From Alphaproteobacteria bacterium (GTDB taxonomy: Bacteria > Pseudomonadota > Alphaproteobacteria > Caulobacterales > Maricaulaceae): a stretch of 6,156 nucleotides of DNA. Location of the stretch: assembly GCA_030428405.1 (NCBI GenBank), contig JAUIEH010000183.1:1-6156 (forward strand), written 5' to 3'. The translations under genes were made by a program, and so were the position numbers. How positions within the stretch are numbered: position 1 is the stretch's first letter; every line of letters starts with the position of its first letter. This document shows positions 1-5,284 of this stretch, in pieces. The notes below the pieces were generated by a model, which made no database searches, was not told the DNA's origin, and saw only the letters and a list, made by a program, of their open reading frames with translations.

Positions 1-397
1 GCGTGCGCCAGACGAGCCCGGCGTCAAAGGTCAAGGGCGCGCGCCGGTCGGCGATGCGATAGCGATAAACGCGCTCGACCGCATCGAAGCGCGCATGGAA
101 GTCATCGCGCGCCGCCTCGGCCGCCAATACGGCGATGGGATGCGGTCGCAAATGCGCATTGAGACCGTCGCGCACCGTGTCGGCGCTCAACGCCTTGTCG
201 AGATCGAGATGCGCGACCTGCCCCAAGGCGTGCACGCCGGAGTCCGTGCGTCCGGCGCCATGCACGACGCGCGTTTCACCGCAGAGCGCTGCAACCGCGT
301 CCTCGAGCGCGGCCTGCACGCTGGGCGCGTTTTCCTGACGCTGCCAGCCTGAAAACGGCCTGCCGTCATATTCGATGGTAAGCTTGAAGCGCGGCAT
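1..397 (-). CDS. truA: tRNA pseudouridine(38-40) synthase TruA, N-terminal part (3' end outside window)
   Basis: TruA converts uridines 38, 39 and 40 in the anticodon arm of many tRNAs to pseudouridine in the cytoplasm. The reading frame is open from the ATG at 397 to the window edge and gives the first 132 residues of a protein that is usually about 245-270 long. The start MPRFKLTIEYDGRPFSGWQ is the typical TruA opening. The signature GAGRTDSGVHALGQVAH follows at residues 47-63, with the catalytic aspartate at D52. Further family-like stretches are LNAHLRPHPIAV and the FHARFDAVERVYRYRI segment of the RNA-binding cleft. No clear Shine-Dalgarno is seen before the ATG, but the start fits the family. 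A 154-base gap separates it from the small gene upstream, so it may have its own promoter, although none is convincing. TruA is often encoded next to fmt in this class; here serA and a small gene lie between. Identity is very secure; only the 3' end is missing. Confidence 0.96.
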   Translation of the reverse strand, partial: MPRFKLTIEYDGRPFSGWQRQENAPSVQAALEDAVAALCGETRVVHGAGRTDSGVHALGQVAHLDLDKALSADTVRDGLNAHLRPHPIAVLAAEAARDDFHARFDAVERVYRYRIADRRAPLTFDAGLVWRT

Positions 398-475
398 GCC
401 TGGCGCAGCGAATGAGACAAGAGCGCGCCGTCCTAGCCGATTTCGGGCGCCTTCGAAACGCCGAGCCGGGTTGCG

Positions 476-540
476 CCCTGCACTGACGGCAGGGTCGGCC
501 GGCTTTCGCCAGGCAAGGGCGCGACGTGACCGCCGCGCCC
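476..540 (-). terminator. Two GC-rich hairpins after the small gene, possible termination or pausing site
   Basis: Twelve bases beyond the TAA of the small gene, arms GGGCGCG and CGCGCCC (517-523 paired with 534-540) can form a 7-bp stem with a 10-base loop. A second stem, CCCTGC/GCAGGG (476-481 with 489-494, 7-base loop), follows. Neither is followed by a T-run on the minus strand, so these are not classical intrinsic terminators. They may only be structure in GC-rich spacer before truA. Confidence 0.3.
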
Positions 541-551
541 CCGCGCGCAAT

Positions 552-665
552 TTACTTCTTCGTCGACTTGCCGCCGCCCGACGAGCCGGCCGGCTTGGCT
601 TTCGCCTTGCCGGCGCCGCCGGCGGGTTTGGACGGAGCGGATTTACTGCCTGGGGTTTTAGGCAT
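552..665 (-). CDS. Small 37-residue basic Gly/Lys/Ser/Pro-rich protein, function unknown
   Basis: I do not recognise a family. The ORF runs from ATG at 665 to TAA at 552 and encodes 37 residues, beginning MPKTPGSKSAPSKPAGG and ending GSSGGGKSTKK. Nine residues are lysine; there is no aspartate, glutamate, aromatic residue or cysteine. It should be disordered and strongly positively charged at neutral pH. Support for a real gene is a GAGGA Shine-Dalgarno seven bases before the ATG and a possible promoter further upstream. It lies between serA (stop 101 bases before its start) and truA, in the same direction, and GC-rich hairpins follow its stop. By composition it could bind nucleic acid or another polyanion, like other short lysine/proline/alanine-rich tails, but that is inference. 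It could also be a fortuitous ORF in GC-rich DNA, although absence of acidic residues together with a good ribosome site argues against it. Confidence 0.68.
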   Translation of the reverse strand: MPKTPGSKSAPSKPAGGAGKAKAKPAGSSGGGKSTKK

Positions 666-672
666 GGGTGCA

Positions 673-677
673 TCCTC
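673..677 (-). promoter_or_regulatory. Shine-Dalgarno of the 37-residue gene
   Basis: GAGGA on the minus strand, seven bases upstream of the ATG at 665. It is the main reason to believe that the short ORF is translated. Confidence 0.65.
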
Positions 678-710
678 ATTCTGCAGCCGCGCCAATGCGG
701 CCGCGAAATA

Positions 711-738
711 ACGCTAGCACACAATGAAACGCCGACAA
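711..738 (-). promoter_or_regulatory. Possible sigma70-type promoter for the 37-residue gene
   Basis: On the minus strand TTGTCG (738-733) is followed after 16 bases by TAGCGT (716-711), which keeps the most conserved TA...T positions of a -10 element. A start near 704 would give a leader of about 40 bases to the small gene and would make it separable from serA. The match is modest, so this is tentative. Confidence 0.3.
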
Positions 739-765
739 GAAGCTTGTAAGCCCGCGCCTGCGCTC

Positions 766-1977
766 TCAGCCGCCAAGCACGCGCACGCGAATCGTGCCGG
801 GAACGCCGCGCGCGCGCTCGACCAAATCATCGGGCGCCTTGCCTTCCACATCCGTCACCACATAGCCGATGGTCGCACTCGTCGCGAGCGACTGGCCGAC
901 AATGTTCAATCCGCTTGCGGAGAATGCGTCATTAAGCTTGGACAGAACGCCCGGCTCGTTGCGGTGCACATGCGCGATGCGTTGGCGTCCAGGCCCCAGC
1001 GGCGCGAGCGCGACTTCCGGAAAATTCACCGCGCGCGTGGTCACGCCTTCCTTGACGTAGGCGGACAGTTTCTCAGCCACTTCCTGACCGATGGCTTGTT
1101 GCGCTTCTTGCGTCGACCCACCGACATGCGGCGACAGAATGACATTGTCGAAACGCTGCAAGGGACTTTCAAAACGCTCGCTCGCGCCCGCCGGCTCCGT
1201 TGGAAACACGTCCACCGCCGCACCGGCGAGATGGCCGCTCTCGAGCACCGCCGCCAAAGCATCAATGTCGACGAGGTCGCCGCGCGCATAATTGATCAAG
1301 ACCGCGCCCGGCTTCATTTTCGCCAGACGCTCTGCGTTCATCATAAAGCGCGTGCCGTCCGTCGACGGCACATGAAGCGTGACGATGTCGCTCATCTCAA
1401 GCAGCTCATCAAGCCCGTCGACGGCGCGCGCATTGCCGTGACGCAGCTTGGCCTCGATGTCGTAATAATAGACATGCATGCCGAGGCCGCTGGCGATGAC
1501 CGAAAGCTGCGAGCCGATATTGCCGTAGCCGACAATGCCGAGTTTTTTGCCGCGCACTTCATAAGCGCCCTTCGCGGTCTTGGCCCAGTCGCCGCGCATG
1601 GCGCTGGCGTGCTTTTCGGGGATGCGCCGCATCAGGAATATCGTCGCCGCGATCGCCAGCTCCGCGACACTGCGCGAATTGGCGAAAGGCGAATTGAACA
1701 CCGGAATGCCGAGGCGTTCGGCCGCCTCGAGCGCGACATGATTGGTGCCGATCGAAAAACACCCGATCGCGAGCAATTGCTTAGCGTTGGCCAAAGCCTC
1801 GGGCGTGATCGCCGTGCGCGAACGCACGCCCAGGAGCATGAGTTCTGCGATGCGCGCGCTCAGCTCATCGTCAGACAAGGCGCCGCCGAGAAGTTCAACC
1901 TCGCCCAGCCCCGCGCCGGTCAAATGCGCGCGCGCTTCTGCGTGAATGTTTTCCGTTAAAAGAATATTCGCCGTCAC
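766..1977 (-). CDS. serA: D-3-phosphoglycerate dehydrogenase, E. coli type with C-terminal ACT domain
   Basis: SerA oxidises 3-phosphoglycerate with NAD+ to 3-phosphohydroxypyruvate, the first step of serine synthesis, in the cytoplasm. The GTG start at 1977 gives 403 residues (E. coli SerA has about 410). Visible are the substrate-domain stretch IGCFSIGTNHVALEAAERLG and SPFANSRSVAEL. The Rossmann motif GIVGYGNIGSQ lies at 147-157 with the NAD-binding Asp at D173. The catalytic set is R232 in YARGD, E261 in FPTEP and H284 in SPHVGGSTQEAQ. An ACT domain spans about 334-403. By alignment from memory, H338, N340 and N358 match the E. coli serine-binding residues His344, Asn346 and Asn364, so feedback inhibition by serine is expected. 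The frame is open upstream to 2088 inside fmt, but the GTG overlapping the fmt TGA, with AGGAGG nine bases ahead, is clearly the real start. Translation is probably coupled to fmt. Identity is very secure. Confidence 0.97.
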   Translation of the reverse strand: MTANILLTENIHAEARAHLTGAGLGEVELLGGALSDDELSARIAELMLLGVRSRTAITPEALANAKQLLAIGCFSIGTNHVALEAAERLGIPVFNSPFANSRSVAELAIAATIFLMRRIPEKHASAMRGDWAKTAKGAYEVRGKKLGIVGYGNIGSQLSVIASGLGMHVYYYDIEAKLRHGNARAVDGLDELLEMSDIVTLHVPSTDGTRFMMNAERLAKMKPGAVLINYARGDLVDIDALAAVLESGHLAGAAVDVFPTEPAGASERFESPLQRFDNVILSPHVGGSTQEAQQAIGQEVAEKLSAYVKEGVTTRAVNFPEVALAPLGPGRQRIAHVHRNEPGVLSKLNDAFSASGLNIVGQSLATSATIGYVVTDVEGKAPDDLVERARGVPGTIRVRVLGG

Positions 1978-2906
1978 GTGACACGGCCTCCTGTCTGCAA
2001 ATTCAAGGCGCGAAACAATTCCTCGCCCGGCTGCGCGCTGCGGCCTTCGCGCTGGCCGCGCGTCAGGCGAATGGCTCCCTCGCCGCACGCAATCGTCATG
2101 TCTGCGTCCAATAGCTCGCCGGACGCGCCCGCGCCGTCGGCGCGCTGAGAACCGAGCGCTTTAACGCGCAAAGGACCGCGCGCGCCTTCAGCTTCAAACC
2201 ATGCGCCCGGAAATGGCGAGAGCCCGCGGATCAGCCGGTCGATTTCGACCGCAGGCTTCGACCAGTCGATGCGCGCCTCGGACTTGTCGATCTTCTTGGC
2301 GTAGGTGACGCCGGTCTCGGCCTGCGGCGTTTCAACGGCGGCGCCGCGTTCCAGCGCGGCCAGCGCGCGCGGAGCCAGCCCTGCGCCGATCTGCGCCAGC
2401 CGGTCATGCAAGGCGCCCGAGGTGTCGTCATCGCGGATGACGACCGTCTCCGATAAGATGACGGCGCCCGTGTCCAGCCCCTCTTCCATGCGCATCACTT
2501 GCACGCCGGTTTCAGCGTCGCCGGCCATGATCGCGCGCTGGATGGGCGCGGCCCCGCGCCAGCGCGGCAGAAGCGAAGCGTGCAGATTAATGCAGCCCAG
2601 GCGCGGCGCCTCCAGGACGGGCTTGGGCAGTATTTGTCCGTATGCAACCACAACGGCGATGTCGAGTTCGAGCGCTTTGAAGGCTTCGACCTCCACGTCA
2701 TCGCGCATCGATGTCGGCGTGCGCACTTCGAGCCCGAGATCGTCGGCGAGCTGATGCACGGGCGACTTGCGCAGGCTCTGGCCGCGTCCGGCCGGGCGCG
2801 GCGGCTGGGTATAGACCGCAACAACGTCATGGCCGGCCGCAACAATTTCGCTGAGCGCGGGCGCGGCGAAATCCGGCGTGCCCATGAAAGCAAGGCGCAA
2901 GGTCAT
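1974..2906 (-). CDS. fmt: Methionyl-tRNA formyltransferase
   Basis: Fmt transfers the formyl group of 10-formyl-tetrahydrofolate to Met-tRNA(fMet), making the initiator tRNA for translation in the cytoplasm. From the ATG at 2906 the product has 310 residues, close to the usual 310-315. It opens MTLRLAFMGTPDFAAPAL as the family does. The formyltransferase core carries INLHASLLPRWRGAAPIQRA at 106-125 and EEGLDTGAV at 141-149. These give N107, H109 and D145, matching the Asn-His-Asp catalytic set. The C-terminal tRNA-binding domain (about 205-310) contains YAKKIDKSEARIDW and IRGLSPFPGAW. The frame is open to 2960, but the extra 18 residues do not look like Fmt. No good Shine-Dalgarno precedes 2906. 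It begins 66 bases after the stop of the DUF4105 gene and its TGA overlaps the serA GTG, so the three are likely co-transcribed. Identity is very secure; the start is likely. Confidence 0.97.
   Translation of the reverse strand: MTLRLAFMGTPDFAAPALSEIVAAGHDVVAVYTQPPRPAGRGQSLRKSPVHQLADDLGLEVRTPTSMRDDVEVEAFKALELDIAVVVAYGQILPKPVLEAPRLGCINLHASLLPRWRGAAPIQRAIMAGDAETGVQVMRMEEGLDTGAVILSETVVIRDDDTSGALHDRLAQIGAGLAPRALAALERGAAVETPQAETGVTYAKKIDKSEARIDWSKPAVEIDRLIRGLSPFPGAWFEAEGARGPLRVKALGSQRADGAGASGELLDADMTIACGEGAIRLTRGQREGRSAQPGEELFRALNLQTGGRVT
1987..1992 (-). promoter_or_regulatory. Shine-Dalgarno of serA inside the 3' end of fmt
   Basis: A perfect AGGAGG on the minus strand lies nine bases before the GTG at 1977 and within the last codons of fmt. 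It decides the serA start in favour of the GTG over the longer frame that begins at 2088. Confidence 0.85.
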
Positions 2907-2972
2907 GACGCGCGGTCTAACGCGGCTCGCCAGCACGCGCCAGCGGTCGTTTTCGCGCATGCAGCATAAGCA

Positions 2973-3842
2973 TCAATCCAGGCTCCAGCGCGCGTTCAGC
3001 TCGGCCAGCATGGCGGCGTCGAAATCGGCTTCGCCCGGAAGCGTGTTCAGGTCCTGCACGAAACCGGTCACGTCGGAGCGCGCATGCGCCGCCTCGAAGG
3101 TCTCGCCCGGTATCAGGCCTTCGCCGTGGAGATGCTCGTCCGATGTGCCGGTGAGGATGAAGGCGAGGCTCCACGGCAGGCCGGCGGCCTTGGCGAGTTC
3201 GTTGGTGCAGTTCGAAAACGCGGTGTTGTAGTAGCGCGGGCTCATCTCCAGCGACGCCGTGCGCTCGATCAGGCGCTCGAACAGCGTGCGCAGCTGAGCC
3301 TGCGAGATGTCGATCGGATAGACGAAGACTTCGTGGTCAAGCATCACCGCGCGGCGGGTCAGCAGATCGCGCGCGCTCGCCCAGACATACGCGAGCTCAT
3401 AAGCGTTCCAGAGCCCGCGTACTGCGGAATAGGATTCATGCGCCTCCCGGCGCGCTTCGATGGTGAGGCCGAGCAAGCGCTCGCCCTCCAGCTCGAAGAG
3501 CAAAAATGTATGCGCCGCAATGTCGCTGCCGGGCTGGGGCTCGAGCACGAACCAGACGCGCCGCAACTCATCCGGTCCGACTTCAATATCGCCGTAGTCG
3601 CGCGCGATGGGGGCTTGCGCGGAATAGCGCCAGTCGCTGACCGGGCTGATGCGATAGCCCGCCGGCGCCGGCCGGATCTGGGCGGCGTTGGCCAGATAAG
3701 GCAGCCAGTTTCGATGCGCTTGCGGGGGATCGAGCGCTTCTGCGAAAGCAGCGAGGCCGACCATCACGACAATGGCGACGACCGAGCGCCCGATCGGATG
3801 ACCGCCCAGCCAGTTTAGCGCGCGCAGCATTGTTTCTCGCAT
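2973..3842 (-). CDS. DUF4105 / Lnb N-terminal periplasmic domain protein
   Basis: The central part, about residues 90-220, is recognisable as DUF4105 (also called the Lnb N-terminal periplasmic domain). It has AAHTFLLFELEGE with H111, the stretch LTIEARREAHESYSAVRGLW around 126-145, YELAYVWASARDLLTRR, VFVYPIDIS, and YYNTAFSNCTNELA with C212. The His and Cys are the most conserved positions of the family and plausible catalytic residues. The chosen ATG at 3842 gives 289 residues with a hydrophobic segment at about 17-36 (VVAIVVMVGLAAFAEAL), either a signal peptide or an inner-membrane anchor; the rest should face the periplasm. The frame is open to a GTG at 3929, but that leader looks non-coding and a candidate promoter lies inside it. 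Gram-positive Lnb is a lipoprotein-modifying acyltransferase with extra membrane helices; those are absent here, so the substrate is unknown. Probably the first gene of a unit with fmt and serA. Family call is strong; exact function is not. Confidence 0.85.
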   Translation of the reverse strand: MRETMLRALNWLGGHPIGRSVVAIVVMVGLAAFAEALDPPQAHRNWLPYLANAAQIRPAPAGYRISPVSDWRYSAQAPIARDYGDIEVGPDELRRVWFVLEPQPGSDIAAHTFLLFELEGERLLGLTIEARREAHESYSAVRGLWNAYELAYVWASARDLLTRRAVMLDHEVFVYPIDISQAQLRTLFERLIERTASLEMSPRYYNTAFSNCTNELAKAAGLPWSLAFILTGTSDEHLHGEGLIPGETFEAAHARSDVTGFVQDLNTLPGEADFDAAMLAELNARWSLD

Positions 3843-3863
3843 CCCAAGCCTGTTCGCAAAGCA

Positions 3864-3892
3864 GCTAAATTCGCCCCGGCCCGCAAGATCAA
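3864..3892 (-). promoter_or_regulatory. Possible promoter for the DUF4105-fmt-serA unit
   Basis: On the minus strand TTGATC (3892-3887), a 17-base spacer and TTTAGC (3869-3864) resemble a weak sigma70 promoter. Transcription would start near 3857, about 15 bases before the ATG at 3842. If real, it excludes the upstream in-frame GTG at 3929 and ATG at 3920 as starts. The -10 match is poor, so confidence is low. Confidence 0.33.
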
Positions 3893-4068
3893 GCCTCCCC
3901 ATTCGCCCGATCGCCGTCATTGAGCGCACAAGCGACGGCTGAAGGGCGTGGAAGCCGCGGCAGATATCCGTTAGAGACGAGGGTCAACGGTCGCGCGAAC
4001 CGCCGGGGGACGGCGTAGGGGCGTGTTGCGCTGCATCGCTGCTGCCGTCTTTATGGGTGCTGGGCACT

Positions 4069-4074
4069 AGGGAG
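4069..4074 (+). promoter_or_regulatory. Shine-Dalgarno of the acidic exported protein gene
   Basis: AGGGAG lies six bases before the ATG at 4081. It favours this start, which leads straight into a signal peptide, over the in-frame ATG at 4057. Confidence 0.7.
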
Positions 4075-4080
4075 ACCTTC

Positions 4081-5169
4081 ATGACGCTCGCTGAGCTGAG
4101 AGCAATATTGGCGGCGACCGCTTGCGTCGCACTGGCGAGCCCCGCGCTCGCTCAGGACGAGGCCGATGAGGCCGACGAAGATGCGGAAGAAACCGTCGAA
4201 ATCGCGCCGGACGCGCCGTTCCTGCGCCTCGCCGAGCCGCCGCCTGCGGGCGAAGCCAGCTTTGCAACGCCGGGCGGGCTCGAAGTCATTTTGATGTCGG
4301 ACGCCGAATTGCGCGCCGCCGTTGCGCCGATCGAGCAAGGCTTCCGCACCTGCGAAGCGCGTCTGCAGGAATTCGAGACGATGCTCGCGACCCTGCCCGA
4401 CGAAATTGAAGCGGTTTATCCGCGCCATCCGCCGCCTGCCGAGGAAGATCCTGAGGCCGGCCTCGACGAGGAAGAAGAGGAAGTCTCGCTCGGCGACGGC
4501 GGTCCGCCGACCAGCCTGTTTGAAGACGACGAAGCCCTCGACTCTGGCGATGAAGCCGAGGAATCCGAAGACGGCGAGGCTGCGGACGGCGAAGCCGCCG
4601 AAGGTGAAGAAGCCGCTGAAGAGCCCGTGGAAGAAGAAGTCGTGTTCAGCTTCTACGGCCTGCGCGAAGTCTATGACGACGCAGAAATTCATCCCGACAC
4701 GGCTGAAGAATTCGACATTCTCGATCATCCTGAAGCCACCTCGCGCACTGTGTTCGGCGTGGAAAATGGCTGGGCCGAAGGCATCGTGTCCTGCGTGCTC
4801 GACGCCGACGTCGCGCTCGGCCACCTGGAGCGTGAAGCCGGGCGTCGCGGCCTGACCCTGCCGGCCGCGGAATCGCTGTCTGAGCGCGTCGCCGAGTTCG
4901 ACAACGAGGCGCGCGAATATCTGCCGCCGCCGCCGCCCGCGCCGGAGCCGCCGCCGTCTGCGGAAGACGCTGCGGCCGCCGCCGAATGCGAGCCCGCCGA
5001 AGTCGTCGAGTGCGCCGAAGGCGAAGAGTGCGAGGCCGTCGAGGTCAGCGAAGGTGAAGACGGCGCGGAAGGCGAAGACGTCGCCGCGGAAACCTGCGCC
5101 GCCGAAGTCGCCGAGGGTGAAGACGGCGAAGAAGGCGAAGCCGAGGAAGGCGAAGGCGACGACGAATAA
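4081..5169 (+). CDS. Exported, highly acidic, lysine-free protein of unknown function
   Basis: I do not recognise a family. The 362-residue product starts with a Sec signal peptide: short N-region with R7, hydrophobic run to about residue 20, and a likely cut after PALA at 24, giving a periplasmic or secreted protein. From residue 26 on I count 110 Asp/Glu in 337 residues, 12 Arg and no lysine anywhere. Two parts look foldable, about 45-117 and 186-281 (the latter with VVFSFYGLREVYDD and ENGWAEGIVSCVL). They are separated by an acidic low-complexity stretch (120-187). A proline-rich run LPPPPPAPEPPPS at 281-293 and a second acidic tail (295-362) with four cysteines follow. C91 and C238 sit in the two ordered parts and could form a disulfide. 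Binding of calcium or other cations is possible but inferred. It stands alone, divergent from the DUF4105 gene and convergent with def, with its own ribosome site and terminator. A weak TTGCGC/TTTATG pair at 4026-4055 might be its promoter. Confidence 0.85.
   Translation: MTLAELRAILAATACVALASPALAQDEADEADEDAEETVEIAPDAPFLRLAEPPPAGEASFATPGGLEVILMSDAELRAAVAPIEQGFRTCEARLQEFETMLATLPDEIEAVYPRHPPPAEEDPEAGLDEEEEEVSLGDGGPPTSLFEDDEALDSGDEAEESEDGEAADGEAAEGEEAAEEPVEEEVVFSFYGLREVYDDAEIHPDTAEEFDILDHPEATSRTVFGVENGWAEGIVSCVLDADVALGHLEREAGRRGLTLPAAESLSERVAEFDNEAREYLPPPPPAPEPPPSAEDAAAAAECEPAEVVECAEGEECEAVEVSEGEDGAEGEDVAAETCAAEVAEGEDGEEGEAEEGEGDDE
4438..4638 (+). repeat. Acidic low-complexity segment with degenerate GEAA(D/E) repeats
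   Basis: This encodes residues 120-186 of the acidic protein. Near its end three short units (GEAAD, GEAAE, GEEAA at residues 165-179) follow each other, built from repeated GAA, GAC, GGC and GCC codons. The repetition points to expansion by slippage or unequal exchange, giving a flexible negatively charged linker between the two apparently ordered parts. Confidence 0.6.
5044..5139 (+). repeat. Imperfect 33-bp direct repeat, 63-bp period, in the acidic tail
   Basis: Copies at 5044-5076 and 5107-5139 differ at about five positions and encode VSEGEDGAEGE and VAEGEDGEEGE. They begin 21 residues apart, and a cysteine (C339) lies between them. A looser third relative lies just upstream around ECAEGEEC (310-317). 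The tail seems to have grown by duplication of a Glu/Gly/Asp unit. Confidence 0.7.
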
Positions 5170-5205
5170 GTCGTCCGCATTAAGCCTTCGATCTCTGAAA
5201 TGACG

Positions 5206-5233
5206 AACGCGCCGGAGCAAGCTCCGGCGCGTT
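5206..5233. terminator. Bidirectional terminator between the acidic gene and def
   Basis: Arms 5206-5217 and 5222-5233 form a perfect 12-bp, mostly GC stem with a CAAG loop. On the plus strand the stem is followed by TCGTATTGTT and lies 37 bases past the stop of the acidic gene. On the minus strand it lies 52 bases past the def stop and is followed by CGTCATTTC. The A/T pairs at the base and the moderately T-rich flanks on both sides fit a shared terminator for convergent genes. Confidence 0.8.
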
Positions 5234-5284
5234 TCGTATTGTTGCGTCGCGCAATGCGCGCCATGGGTTCAGCGCGATCCGGCG

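Noticed and set aside
561..587. Walker A-like GxxxxGKS (GSSGGGKS, residues 27-34) in the 37-residue protein
   Set aside because: A P-loop needs a surrounding nucleotide-binding fold, which a 37-residue Gly/Lys peptide cannot supply. The match follows from composition.
375..749. 124-codon plus-strand ORF spanning the truA start and the small gene
   Set aside because: Arg/Ala-rich, overlaps two minus-strand genes, and has no ribosome site.
724..1959. 411-codon plus-strand ORF opposite serA
   Set aside because: It is the antisense shadow of a clearly conserved SerA. Its translation is rich in Arg, His and Ala without motifs, and it has no ribosome site.
1978..2088. N-terminal extension of serA to an ATG at 2088 inside fmt
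   Set aside because: The extension reads as an out-of-frame fmt product and lacks SerA similarity. The GTG at 1977 has AGGAGG ahead of it and gives the family's normal start.
3084..3818. 244-codon plus-strand ORF opposite the DUF4105 gene
   Set aside because: Antisense to a recognisable domain, no signal or motif of its own; typical of GC-rich DNA.
4001..4015. Hairpin CGCCG/CGGCG in the leader region of the acidic gene
   Set aside because: Only five GC pairs, with no attenuator or riboswitch architecture around it; expected by chance at this base composition.
4108..4128. Possible lipobox around Cys15 of the acidic protein's signal peptide
   Set aside because: The residues before the cysteine (ATA) do not fit a usual L-[AS]-[GA]-C box, the hydrophobic run continues past it, and a good signal peptidase I site (PALA) follows.
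4051..5220. 389-codon minus-strand ORF covering the acidic gene
   Set aside because: It is the mirror of repeated GAA/GAC/GCC codons and reads as Phe/Arg/Gly-rich nonsense. The plus-strand frame has a ribosome site, a signal peptide and a terminator.
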